Source of the DNA: Caenorhabditis remanei
Taxonomy: Eukaryota; Nematoda; Chromadorea; Rhabditida; Rhabditidae
Length of the DNA: 64,000 nt
Assembly: GCF_010183535.1 (NCBI RefSeq)
Contig: NC_071333.1
Span: 9,980,587 to 10,044,586, forward strand
Reading direction: 5' to 3'
Both the position numbers and the translations under genes were made by a program. The notes under the pieces are model-generated. The model made no database searches. It was not told the origin of the DNA and worked only from the letters and a program-made list of their open reading frames with translations. Shown here in pieces: positions 43,388 to 53,636 of the stretch (position 1 is its first letter; every line of letters starts with the position of its first letter).

Positions 43388-46300
43388 TCACTCGACACAT
43401 TCCATTGTTTTTTTGCAAACGTTGTTGATGGTACTCTGTAAATGTTGAAGATATACATTATACTGGATGCAGTGAGAACAAACCGGGTCTTTGAAGATTT
43501 TGTATAATGGTCCCCATAGAGTTATTGCAACAGAAAATGATTGTGTGCAGAGATCATTCTGATTTTTGCAAAAAAAACTGGCAGCATTCTCATTAATTTT
43601 CTGAATCGGAGTTTCAACAATCTGAAAAATCAAATGATAAATAAGAAAAAGAATGACGTAGTGAGTTTGAATGCTTACTTCCAGAATATTATTCAACACT
43701 GTTGAGCACGTCGCGCAAGACCACTCTGTTGATGCGAGTTGCGTCCCATTTAACGATCTAAAATGTTCGTTAAAAAAATAATAGTGCAAGTAATGACTCA
43801 CTTGTCAGGACATATCTTCAATATTTGGCTACAGCCTACATGGCGTGCAGGTCCAAAACTTGGTTCAGTTTCAAAACTTGGTGGGAACATTTTCTCAACG
43901 ATCTTATACATAGTCTCTTCCATATAGTCTTTCGTTGTAATACAGTCGTATAGAGTTTCTGATTGCAAACTACAGCCAGCATGCCACAGAGCAGCAATAT
44001 TTGATACAACTGGTTTAAGATACTAAACGTAGAAACTGTGAATGTGCAACTTGAACTCAAAACTTACAGCATTCGCATCCCCAAGTTTATATGCGCAGTC
44101 CTTACAGTCCGGCCAATAACTAAAAATTGGAAAAAGATAAATTTTATAATAAAACAACTGAATTGAAATAACTCACTCATCATTGTTTTTGTTAATCTTC
44201 TTGGAGCTAACAGCAAAAGTTGGTTGCTCAGAGAAGTCCTTGGAAACAAGAGAGAAACCGGTAGTGAGTGGGGCACTGTAGGTGATGTTTTCGAAGGCGG
44301 ACACCTCGGATTGATCAACCTTGCAGGAAGCTCCGGTCTTTTCCCAGACTTGTTGGTCCATGGCACGACGAGCAATAGTTGGAAGGAAGACACGTGGGAC
44401 ACGGACATTCTTGAGTTCGACTTGTTGTTGTGGAGTTTGGATGGTCATGTTGATGTATTGGCGGGAAAGTGGCTCAACAATGAGTTGGAGAACAGCACGA
44501 CGTTCTTCATTCTCGACACGCTTCTCGGAAACACTCCAGAAGTTGTAAGCCTTGATGAAGTCAAAGAGACGAGAGAAGGTGTGTTCAGCTTCTTCGGTCA
44601 GCTTGTACTCGGAGACAACATTGATTTGGTTAAGGCGGGCAGCCTTGATCAATAGTTTGTATTCTGGGATTCCGTTGAACTCGCGTTCCATGATGCGGAC
44701 GTATTTCTTCTGTTCCTTGGATTGTTCAAGTTGAGCTCTGACAATGATCTCGCTTTTCTTGGATGATCCCCACTCGGCGTTGAGAGCAAGTTGAACCTCA
44801 CGGTTTGGTTGTTCATGGAGTTGGCAGAGGGAAGATAGCATTTCTGGGCGGACGGCAAAAAGTTCGGTGTGAAGAGTCCATTCCTTGGTCTCCTCGGCAA
44901 CTGGGGAACGACGGCAGTCCATCTCAATCTTGCACATACGAACGTATTGGTCACAGACAGTGCGGAGTTCCTGGTTCCAGTACATTTTTTGTGGAGCCTC
45001 AAATTTCATGGAGATGAGGTTCTTGTATCCTTGTTCAGATTGGATTTCACGGATCATCTTGTTGAAGTATTGACGGCGGTTTTTAGATTTATTGTTCTCC
45101 ATATCGAATTCCTTCTCGAAGATCCTGTCAACCTTTATTTCAGTAAGATCAGTCTTCTCCAAGTTTTCGATGGTGAAACGTGCAACGAACTCAGCTGGAC
45201 GATTCTTGTTCTCAAGAGTGTATTCGAAATCTTGCTCAGTCATGTGAGCTTTCGAAAAACACCACTTTGAGAGAACGTTTCCTTGAGCGTTGATTTTGAG
45301 ACCAAGAACATCGTAATGGCGGTCAATTTCTTCGCAAGCCAGTTGATACTCAGAGTGAGAGATAGTGTTTTCTTCAATTTCTGTAATCTCTTGGTCTTTT
45401 GGGACATGGATAAAAGCAACTGGGCGAGTGTGGTACGAAGCGGTGGTTTTAGAATTCTCTGGGACAACAAACTTGTGAGTAATCTCAAGGTTGTTCTTAT
45501 TGAACTCGACAGTCGACTCGAATCTCACTGGAGCGTGAAGACGGGTAGACTGAAGGGACTTGACTCCTTGATCAAACATTGGGCTCCAGAAACGGACATC
45601 CGTAACGTGGGTAGAAGCAATTGATGGAACGACATCAAGGGTAATACGAGCTCCAAGATTTAGAATTTCAACCAAAACCTTTCCGGTAAGAGAAATGATG
45701 GTTGGTTTTTTTCCTGAAATGGAAAGTGGTACTCCAATGGTGGTTGGGATGATGCGCTCGGATTCGTAGATGGAGAGGGTACGGTGAAGCTCAAAAGTGG
45801 AATCATTGTTCACAAGAGTAAGAACAGATTTGATATCAAAATCTTCATTTCTGACGTACTTCTCGAGGAGGTTGTCAATGGTTTGCATGTCAAGTGGAAG
45901 AACAACAAAGTCCATATCCTTGTAGCGGAGGTAGAAAACAGCGTGAGCAGATTGTTCATCGGTACGTTGGACATGTGGACGGATGTTCATCTTTTTGACG
46001 ATCTCTTGGAGCATCTGGATTCCGGATTGAACACGACGGGAACGAAGTTCATTGTCTCCATAACTGATTGAGCCTGGAAGCAATAAAATTATATACATAA
46101 ACTGTGGTAAAGTAGTACCTTAATCTCTGACTTTGTGTAAATAGTGGTATGAACCTTCTTGAGCTCATTGATGTTGCACATACGAAGAAAACCTACAGCA
46201 CGGGCTATGAGGTGAACGGTTTCTGGAGTGTTTTGCTCGTGTTCTTGAACTTGACGGAAAATCTCTTGGAGTTGCTCCATCTTTTGCTCGGTTGGAAGTT

Positions 46301-47308
46301 TGAATGGGTTGAACTCAGCCTGGTCTCCTTGTTGATAGAATTGATCAATGAGCATCTCGTTTCCGGTGGAGTAAACAATATCCTCTTTTGTTCCCGTTGG
46401 CTAGAACATTAATATTTAGTAAGTAACATTTATTGTAGATTTACCTTCTCAATTTCCTTGGTGATTTCCTTTTCCTCAACAAATACCATCTTGGCACGAG
46501 TCTCGGACTTCATGAGCTGTTGGCTTTCAATGTTCAAAGCATAGAAAGAATGGACTTCGGATTGCTCTAATTGTTCGTTCTTGAACGTGTAGGTTTAGAC
46601 GGTTTGTGGTCTGACGAACTGTCCCTCCTTCTCACATTCTTTGCACTTAGATACAAAACGGAAGCCATAAGATGTTTCTGGGCGAGTGATGCACTTATCG
46701 AAGTTGACAGACTTGGTGAAGATGGTCTTCTCTCCTTCTTGAACAATGGTGTAAGCGACTTCACAGTCTCCTTCCATTGTCTTCTCATGAACATTGAAGA
46801 AACGGGAATCCTTCTCGGTTTCCATGTCCTTCTCCTCTTGGTTCAGCTCATCAACTGGAGCAGATCTGTGGAGGGAGAGAAGGTTTACGATGGATCTCTT
46901 GCTGTTCTTGGACCACTCGGCATCTTCAGATGAGTATTGAATCTCAGAGATAAGGCCATTTTTCATTTGGACACGGAATGGAAGTTCAAGAAGCTCCTTG
47001 AGCTCATCGGAAAGCTCACGTTGCTCCAAAGATTCCATCTTTGGCCATTGCTCGGTTTGTGGAATGTGGGAAGCAGAGTAGGTGACATCGGTCAATTGAA
47101 GGTGAATGTAACGGTCATCGATGGCTTGAACACGAGTACGGCAGGAAATGCGGGTTTGGGAGGCATCAGAAGAGGTAGTTGGGAGTCCAGAGAAGATGAG
47201 TCCATCGAATTTGTAGACGTACTCGCTCTTTGGAGAGAAGGTGCGGTCGAAAACGGGGGAAGCGGCAATCGCCAAGGCGACAAGAGAGGCAATGATAATC
47301 GACTTCAT
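43388..47308 (-). pseudogene. Vitellogenin-saposin-like fusion, copy C
   Basis: ATG at 47,308 with an intact vit signal peptide. Exons: 46,445-47,308, 46,119-46,400, 44,177-46,073, then Cys-rich exons 44,068-44,119, 43,802-44,022, 43,679-43,757 and 43,388-43,621. A TAC to TAA change at about 46,594 stops the frame after FVRPQTV. A deletion of about 1 kb joins SVMET to the NELRSRRVQSG region out of frame near 46,045. Downstream the vit frame and all four Cys-rich exons are open to the stop codon. Their cysteines match copies A and B (YWPDCKDC, AGC...DC, VGCSQILKIC, WSCATC, FFCKNQNDLC, PVCSHC, VCKKTMEC), but many other residues differ in the first two. Confidence 0.85.
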
Positions 47309-47470
47309 TGCGAGAGTGATTATTCCTCTTCCAGGCACCCCTTTTATACAAGTCCACGAAATTGACAGTAAATGGAATGACGTAAGAGAATTAGCCTTAT
47401 TGACAGATTGAAATAGATAAGGCTTGTGTCAATCTTTCAGTTTTAGCACTCACTACATCATTTGTTAGAA
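47309..47470 (-). promoter_or_regulatory. Vitellogenin promoter of copy C
   Basis: Reading leftward: TGTCAAT boxes, an AGATAAG GATA site, then TATAAAAGGGG and the leader GCCTGGAAGAGGAA before the ATG. It is nearly identical to the copy B promoter. Confidence 0.75.
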
Positions 47471-48062
47471 CAAATATTGTTTGGAATTACTGTCACATCC
47501 AAAGTGTTTTGATAAGGAAATTGAAAATGTGAACCAATGGGAGCATTGATTTTATAAAAGCTCTGAACAGAAAAAAAATTCGCCAAGTCTCACAATTTTT
47601 TGTCTCACCTCAATAAACAACAACAAATCATTTGAGGAAAATCGGTACTTTATGGTTTAACGGGTGTTTATTTAATTAACGGGTGGTTATATAATAGACG
47701 GGTGTTTTGAGAATTAACGAGTTCTGTACCAAAGTCTGAGAATTAACGGGTGTTTATATATCATTCTTTCAGCAGTTTTTATTTTTTCTATTAATTCACT
47801 GTTTTATCTTCTTTTTTTTTCTATGCCGTCATTTCTTTATATTTCAATTAATTTTTTGTTTCCAAAAAATTAGATACTACGCCTTGACAAATCAGTTAAT
47901 AAAATTCTTGTAAACCATCACCTGTATATTGTTATTTTATTTGTTTGAAATATGACTAAAAATCGTGAAGAAAAGAATCAAATCAAATACAACCAAGTAT
48001 AGTTCGGAATAATTGAGGTAAATGTGGTTTCATGCCAACGAGTTTCCAATAGATGAATGCTA
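47471..48062. other. No gene seen; short repeated motif
   Basis: AT-rich. It contains four spaced ACGGGTG motifs, listed separately. Confidence 0.5.
47657..47762. repeat. Four spaced ACGGGTG(T/G)TT motifs
   Basis: TAACGGGTGTTTAT, TAACGGGTGGTTAT, AGACGGGTGTTTTG and TAACGGGTGTTTAT occur within about 105 bp, the first three about 20 bp apart. All are in one orientation. It could be a small minisatellite or a cluster of binding sites. Confidence 0.55.
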
Positions 48063-48489
48063 GTGTTCTACAACACTAAAGTTAGACCAATTTAAAAATG
48101 CAGCGGAAAAGAAATTTGCTAAATTCATCAAACGCGAATTTCCTAGAAAAGAAAAAGAAAAACCTTTCCTGTGTTCTTATCGCGAATGGTATCGAGAACT
48201 GAAAAGTGCCAAAGAAAAGTTAGATAATAGTACACTGGGAACTACTCTTAGCTTAGATACAAAGAAACCTGGCAATCAATGGTCAAAAGTCGGACCACCG
48301 TCCCTGTCCACCAAGGAACGAATCAAAGGAAACGCCGTACATCATCGTCCACGTTCAATTTCAAAAACGCCAGAAAATTCATCAACCGGTTGCAAACCTA
48401 CTGTAGTAACTGCAAAGAAAGTGATAAATCAATCTGATCTTCAAGATTTTGATTGTAGACTGTTGCTTTTCTTCCGCTTTTCTTGTTGA
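48063..48489 (+). pseudogene. Open coding fragment without start
   Basis: The plus strand is open from 48,063 to a TGA at 48,489, reading KLDQFKNAAEKKFAKFIKRE, then FLCSYREWYRELKSAKEKLD and WSKVGPPSLSTKERIKGN. It has protein-like composition but no in-frame ATG. It overlaps a minus-strand gene at its 3' end. It is probably an orphan exon or fragment of an unrecognised gene. Confidence 0.35.
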
Positions 48490-48945
48490 CAGAATTACCG
48501 ATCGCAGATACAGGTTTGCTACGAGAATTTTCAAACTGATAATCTTCCTCCTCTAGATCTCTTCCTGATTTGACAACATCATCAGAATCCACATCTCCTG
48601 AGTCCAAATCTTGCTCTTCCTCGGAATCGTAGCTTTTAAAGTCACGTGTCTCCATATAACTTCTTTCTGAATCTTTGTTTTGAAAGCTTCTTGTTTCATG
48701 ATCCACATCTTCCGTGCCGAAAACTCGAGAGCTTTTCGAGAGTTCTCAGGGTTTTTCAAAGTCAACGATCCAATGTATTCGCCCAAATTTCGAGAATTCA
48801 GGGATTCGATATGAAGCAACTCTTCAACTGCGTTTACTTCCGATGGATCAAACACATGGTTGATTAGACTTCTGCCTCTTTTGACTCTGAATTTGAAAAA
48901 ATAAATTACTACAGAAATAAAAACAAAAGAGGAATTGATGAGCAA
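48398..48945 (-). pseudogene. Acidic hypothetical gene with a frame break
   Basis: The minus strand reads SEVNAVEELLHIESLNSRNL and LTLKNPENSRKALEFSARK in one frame. It then switches at about 48,710 to DHETRSFQNKDSERSYMETR, DSEEEQDLDSGDVDSDDVVK and a Lys/Arg tail, ending LQLLQ at 48,398. There are no splice sites at the switch, so this looks like a single-base frameshift. An upstream frame (48,848-49,207) has hydrophobic stretches but no clear link. The family is not recognised. Confidence 0.4.
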
Positions 48946-49736
48946 AAAGAGAACTTATAATTACGTAGTACATGTTAAATATGAAGTTATACATATAACA
49001 TAATTTCTGTAAGACTCGAGCATCACCTGTATGTAGGGGCGTAGGGCCCACAGATAAGATTAAGATTAAAACTAAACGGTATTTTTTAAGCGTAACAACT
49101 CCGTTTCCAAAAAGGCCCACACACTTTTCCTTTTTTGCACAATTTTTGATCGAATCACTTTGAGACATTGTAACTTTGCTCATTTTGAAGGATTTCTTAA
49201 AAATCAAAGCGTCATAATAAGTAGAAAATGTAGGTTACAAAAAACTAATGGAACCAGATTACCAAAACTGAAACCTGATCATTGGTATGAGCATACACTC
49301 CTTGTGTAGATAATGGACAAAAAACAAAAAAATGAAGAAGTAGTAGAACAGCAAACAATATTTGACGCATCCCCACACAGTAACACGTCATCAAAATAGA
49401 GTTGTATGAAACTGAAAGCTATCAACAAATGCTTTTATACCAGGATACTTACAGCTTTTCGTGGTAGTACCAAGCACATTGTTCGGAAGCTCCTCCCTCT
49501 GTTTTTTTTGCAGTTTTCTGTGTAAACAATTGATAACATATGCTCTGCTATTTTAGTGTCTCTCCCGAATGTGATTAGTTTATCAATTAAAAACATATGG
49601 ACTACTTGACCACTGAAATTGTGCCAGGCACAATGGACAAGAGCCGCTCCAGGTTCCGTGCCATGCTTATATCAATTATATTCGCCACTATAAAACAAGA
49701 TTCTATCGACGTTAAACCAACTAACAGATTGACCTA
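48946..49736. other. No supported gene
   Basis: Short open frames only. A TATA-like ACTATAAAAC near 49,686-49,695 may belong to the broken secreted gene that follows. Confidence 0.4.
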
Positions 49737-50251
49737 ATAAAACTGTTGCTCGTTTTGATTTTTGTTTTGTTCTCGGCTTCGACTGTTGCAGTTTCTATAA
49801 ATGGCGGTAAGAACTCAAAATTTTTTACTATGAATAACAGTACTTAGACTGGTTTTAGTGGTCTTGCCTCTTTATTGGAATCTGCTGTCCAAACATCTAA
49901 AAGCGGCTTTGTCCCATCTTCAAAGGTTGAATCCATTCATGGAAAAGTTGTCCACTCAGTAGTTATCAAACCATTAGCGGTCGGAGATGTTTTAGAAGTG
50001 ATTCTTTATGCAAAACAATCGTAAGTAAAATTTGAGATACATTTATGCACTTTAACGATAAGTTCAGCTTCAAAATTTTCATTCATTCGGATAATCAAGA
50101 GTTTTTCGTTCCAATAGCATTGATGGTTAATCACTGGAGAAAGGTGTTTTTTTTTTCCATTCTTGATAAACGTTTAGTAAGCAGTTTGCAGGAACTGAGC
50201 ATCACGTCTCGAAAATTTGAAGATTTTGATTTTGACGTAAAGAGAAAGTAA
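49737..50251 (+). pseudogene. Broken small secreted-protein gene, possibly galectin-like
   Basis: A signal-peptide reading IKLLLVLIFVLFSASTVAVS starts at 49,737, where ATA stands in place of ATG. Exon 1 ends at 49,807. Exons 49,859-50,032, 50,069-50,143 and 50,192-50,251 follow with good splice sites. Exon 2 reads GLASLLESAVQTSKSGFVPS and GDVLEVILYAKQS, and later exons FKIFIHSDNQEFFVPIALMV and TSRKFEDFDFDVKRK. The exon 1 to exon 2 junction is one base out of phase. The alternating hydrophobic strands resemble a galectin-type beta-sandwich only weakly. No start and one frameshift make it a likely pseudogene. Confidence 0.4.
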
Positions 50252-50552
50252 GACGTACAACAAATTCCAAAGAATCAGATGCAGTCTTAGCTAAAAACAA
50301 CGAGAAAATACACAAATGATAGAGATAAACGACGGATTCAAGAGAGGAATCAAGCGGAAGTGACATAGTTATCAAGCGGAAGTGACATAGTAGCCCATTT
50401 GACACTAGCGAGAACCTGAAATCGCAACCACAACCCAAAACACAGATTTTTGAGGAATAATTAATTTATTCCACAGCCAACCGGCCAAAATTCACCAAAA
50501 CCCACTATAAACACAAGAAAACTGATAAAAATGCTTAAAAACCAAGGCAAGA

Positions 50553-51172
50553 TGTAAAAATTCACTAACTAGAATAACGGATCACCTAACGTGACTCCGC
50601 CAGCGCCCAAGAGTGCCGAAAATTCTCCATTTCAAACGCGAAATTGACAGACATCTCTTGAAACGGTTCAGAGAGAAAAAAGTTATTCAGGGAGAAGCGT
50701 CGGACGGACACACAGAACTATTCTATTAGTCGAAGAAGATAACTTCAATGTGCAAATGCGATGTGGTTGCTAAACATGGTGATTGCAAAACGTCGTAGTT
50801 GCAAAACGTTGCAGTTTCGAAATGACTGGTGGCAAAATATCTTAGTTGCGAAATATTTTAATTGCGAAATGTCGCCGAGCCGTATAAAATAAGCAGGTAA
50901 TACCAATAGTAAATTATAAAAGAAGAAAAAACACGTTTTCCCGTAATACTCTTTTATTACGGCACACAATCAAGAAAAGAACACAATAAACGGTCCAAAA
51001 GACCCAAAGCTAGAGAAAACACAAAACTCAAGCGACCCTTCCCAATTCGAAACTCTGCCTGACTCCGCCAGTAAAAATTCACTAACGAGAATAACGGATC
51101 ACCTAACGTGACTCCGCCAGCGCCCAAGAGTGCCGAAAATTCTCCATTTCAAACGCGAAATTGACAAAATAG
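50553..51172. repeat. Direct repeat of about 100 bp, two copies
   Basis: The block AAAAATTCACTAACTAGAAT ... AACGCGAAATTGACA at about 50,555-50,652 recurs at about 51,068-51,167. The two are nearly identical and 515 bp apart, in the same orientation. They could be the ends of a small element or the outcome of a local duplication. Confidence 0.65.
50758..50890. repeat. Degenerate tandem of a 15-17 bp TTGCRAAAYGTCGT unit
   Basis: Five to six units such as TTGCAAAACGTCGTAG, TTGCAAAACGTTGCAG, TTGCGAAATATTTTAA and TTGCGAAATGTCGCCG. The same family occurs at 56,703-56,790 (+) and, inverted, at about 59,668-59,725. Confidence 0.65.
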
Positions 51173-51380
51173 CGACGAGAAGTGCGCGCGTGCCCGTAGG
51201 TCAAACGCGGCAACACAGTGACATACGGAGTGAGTCTAGAAACTCAAGCGACCTAAAGAAGTGTTTCGAAAAGCACACGGTACCAACCGTACATCTCCCT
51301 TCTTTTCGAGTCCCTCCTGACGCTGTTCTCTCTCGAATGAAGTGCTATTTGAACGTTAGATGTAGTCATGGAGGCATTCT

Positions 51381-52649
51381 TCAATAATAAGGGGGATAAA
51401 ATGGGTAAGAATGGTTAAAGATAGAACCTAATGGAGACCTAGAACTCTTTAAAAACAACTTTAAAAAGATAAAACGAAAGATAATTTTAGGTATTCGGTG
51501 ACCTATCAGCAGCTGATGAGATTCCTTTCTGTGCACTGAAGTCTCATGACAAGGTCGATGTTCCTCCTTCGTACGTCTCCATGTATCATTGACCATAATA
51601 CCAGAATGGGGAGGATCCATCCGAGGACGAGGTTCTTCCTTGACTCTTCCGGACTTGGTGTCATTCCAATTCAACAAGATTGCTTGGGGTGGATCTTTCC
51701 GCGGACGTGGCTCCTTTTCCACTCGCATTGACTTGTTCTCACTCCACGTCGATTGATCTAAAGTGCTTTGTTGTGACCGAAAAATATTCTGATCACAAGC
51801 AACAGTAACTGAGATTTCATCAGAGATGATCTCCTCTTTGGCATAAGTCTTCGAAAGACTTGGTGGATCCGTTCTAGGACGGGATTCCTCACGTCTTCGA
51901 CGTTTTGTTTTCATCTGAAAACCAACGCCACAGGCGCCATCTCCCTTTTTTTTAAGTCTGGGCTTTCCAGGTTTGGGAATTTTGCAATCAGAAGGATGGT
52001 TCCTTTTCACCTTATTTTCTGTGTTATTTTCTGAGAAATTTTGCTTTTTGGTGTGATCAGAAGTGAAAAAGCTACTTTTTGAATTCAGTGGGGGACCTGG
52101 ACACGTCACAATGTCTTCAGCTTCCTTGTCCACTTTCTTTCTTTTCGCCTCATTTTCATAACTATCGCCACCAGTACGACTGACACTTTCTGCATTGTAA
52201 TCATGCTTCGTGTTTTCTACTACAAGTATATGCTTGAGCAACTGCATTGACTCTCTTTCAAGTACAGTTTTCTGAACCTCATGTTCCTCTTGATCTTTTA
52301 CTAGATCCACATTACTATCAACCACATCAGAAACTACTTTCTGTTGAATATTCAGCTCATTTGTTTCATAATGTGTAAACGTGACAGATCTCTGGGCCGT
52401 CCCAGGTGTTTGATCTCCACTAGACAACTTGTCATCAGAAATGTTGACTTTTATGCACCACTTGGTCACACCAATGCTCTCATCCTTTTCGTGAGTGCTT
52501 TTTGTGCAGGAGCTCTGAACCTCGTCAGCCTTAATATCCTTACAACACAACACCTTATTGGACTTCATAACAAAAATCTCCTTGGCATTATCAGCTTTCA
52601 TAGACACCTTGTCTTCACTGTAGTCCAATTCATTTTCAAAAAACACCAA
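51381..52649 (-). CDS. Long hypothetical ORF with repeated RPRxDPP motif
   Basis: An open frame of 422 codons on the minus strand. The first in-frame ATG is near 52,601 (MKADNAKEIFVMK). The sequence is hydrophilic, with a basic centre (KVKRNHPSDCKIPKPGKPRLKKK and FQMKTKRRRREES). Four related motifs follow: EESRPRTDPP, EKEPRPRKDPP, EEPRPRMDPP and a degenerate EEHRPCHE, spaced about 58, 26 and 24 residues. The last 40 residues are hydrophobic and probably lie beyond an intron donor near HQLLI. There is no known domain. The basic patches suggest a nuclear or nucleic-acid-binding protein, and the RPRxDPP units look like short linear binding motifs. Start and 3' end are uncertain. Confidence 0.5.
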   Translation of the reverse strand: MVFFENELDYSEDKVSMKADNAKEIFVMKSNKVLCCKDIKADEVQSSCTKSTHEKDESIGVTKWCIKVNISDDKLSSGDQTPGTAQRSVTFTHYETNELNIQQKVVSDVVDSNVDLVKDQEEHEVQKTVLERESMQLLKHILVVENTKHDYNAESVSRTGGDSYENEAKRKKVDKEAEDIVTCPGPPLNSKSSFFTSDHTKKQNFSENNTENKVKRNHPSDCKIPKPGKPRLKKKGDGACGVGFQMKTKRRRREESRPRTDPPSLSKTYAKEEIISDEISVTVACDQNIFRSQQSTLDQSTWSENKSMRVEKEPRPRKDPPQAILLNWNDTKSGRVKEEPRPRMDPPHSGIMVNDTWRRTKEEHRPCHETSVHRKESHQLLIGHRIPKIIFRFIFLKLFLKSSRSPLGSIFNHSYPFYPPYY

Positions 52650-53636
52650 ATGTTAATTTTTTTTAAGTTATTGCAACTCAGAAAGCTGAAAATACAAAGA
52701 ATGAGACTGAATAGCAAAATTGCATTAAGTCAATAGATACTTGGCTGGAAAAATATCGTTTTCAATTTTTTTCAAATTTTTGACTTCGAATTTTTAAAGA
52801 AAAATTTCCGCTTTTGGAGTGCCCCAGGGTTTTATGAATTTTTTTTGACCAATTCATGCATTTGCTACTTTATGACACTAATTTCAATCGATTTCTACGG
52901 TTAGAACTTTTTTACGGTTTTCATGTACAGAAGGGAAAACGTTATTTTGTGTCTAGATTTTTATTATCGAAAATCGTAACGGTTTGCAATGTATATTTCT
53001 AAAATTAGAAAAGTCAAGCTATTTTTCATTTTTAGATCTTCCATTTCAGTTAGATTGAAGCGAGTTATGACAAAACACAATACTTTCAGGAACATTTTAC
53101 TTTCGCATGTGTGTTAGTTTGAAAATATAATGAGCCAAAACCAGGGGTATCAATTCGCGATCATTCCATGTGAGACATTGTTGTTTTTTTGATTAGGTCC
53201 TAAACAACTGAAATTAGCTGGAAAAAAGTCGAAATGTTGTTTTTCAAATAAGATTCAACTCCTAGTTGCGAGTCGTCAATGTTTTATTTTTAAAAAACAT
53301 GAAACAGTGGGTAAAAGTTGGAAACAAAAGTTTTTTGAGTGAAAAAATTCAAAAAAAAAATTTGTTCAAAATCAAGATTTTTTGTTGTAATAGTGTTGAT
53401 AAATATAATACGCATCTTTTCCGCAGTTTTTGGCTATATTGGACATTTTTACGGTGAGTTATAACTTCTTAACAGCATATCATTTTGGACTTCTAGAGCT
53501 GTGGCACGATGATCAAGATTCACAAAAGCATTTTACATCATATTTTTTTTTAATGAACGTTATTCAACACTTTGAACTGAACAAATCATAGGGTCCAGTT
53601 CAAAAATGGAAAGTTTTTTCCGGATTTTCAAACCGA
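52650..53636. other. No gene seen
   Basis: Strongly AT-rich. A 42-bp string containing AATCAAGATTTTTTGTTGTA at 53,370-53,411 is found again at 58,089-58,130 in the palindrome. Confidence 0.5.

Larger units (their letters stand above)
33769..47400. repeat. Direct segmental duplication, copy II
   Basis: Same order and strands as 1-13,700. It carries more damage: stop codons in the acidic gene and the coiled-coil gene, a changed splice donor in the 353-aa gene, a LINE at 38,169-39,100, and a broken vit gene. Unlike copy I, it retains the vit promoter and signal peptide. Confidence 0.9.
50252..51380. other. Repeat-rich intergenic region
   Basis: No gene is supported. It holds a duplicated block of about 100 bp, a degenerate TTGCAAAACGTC tandem tract (both listed) and a LINE-tail-like stretch (TCCCAATTCGAAACTCTGCC at 51,041-51,060). 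Confidence 0.5.

Noticed and set aside
47657..47762. CRISPR-like array
   Set aside because: The motif is only about 7-14 bp, spacers are irregular, and the genome is that of a nematode.
48848..49207. 119-codon minus-strand frame as a first exon of the acidic gene at 48,398-48,945
   Set aside because: No convincing donor/acceptor pair joins them in phase, and the hydrophobic stretches do not form a clear signal peptide.
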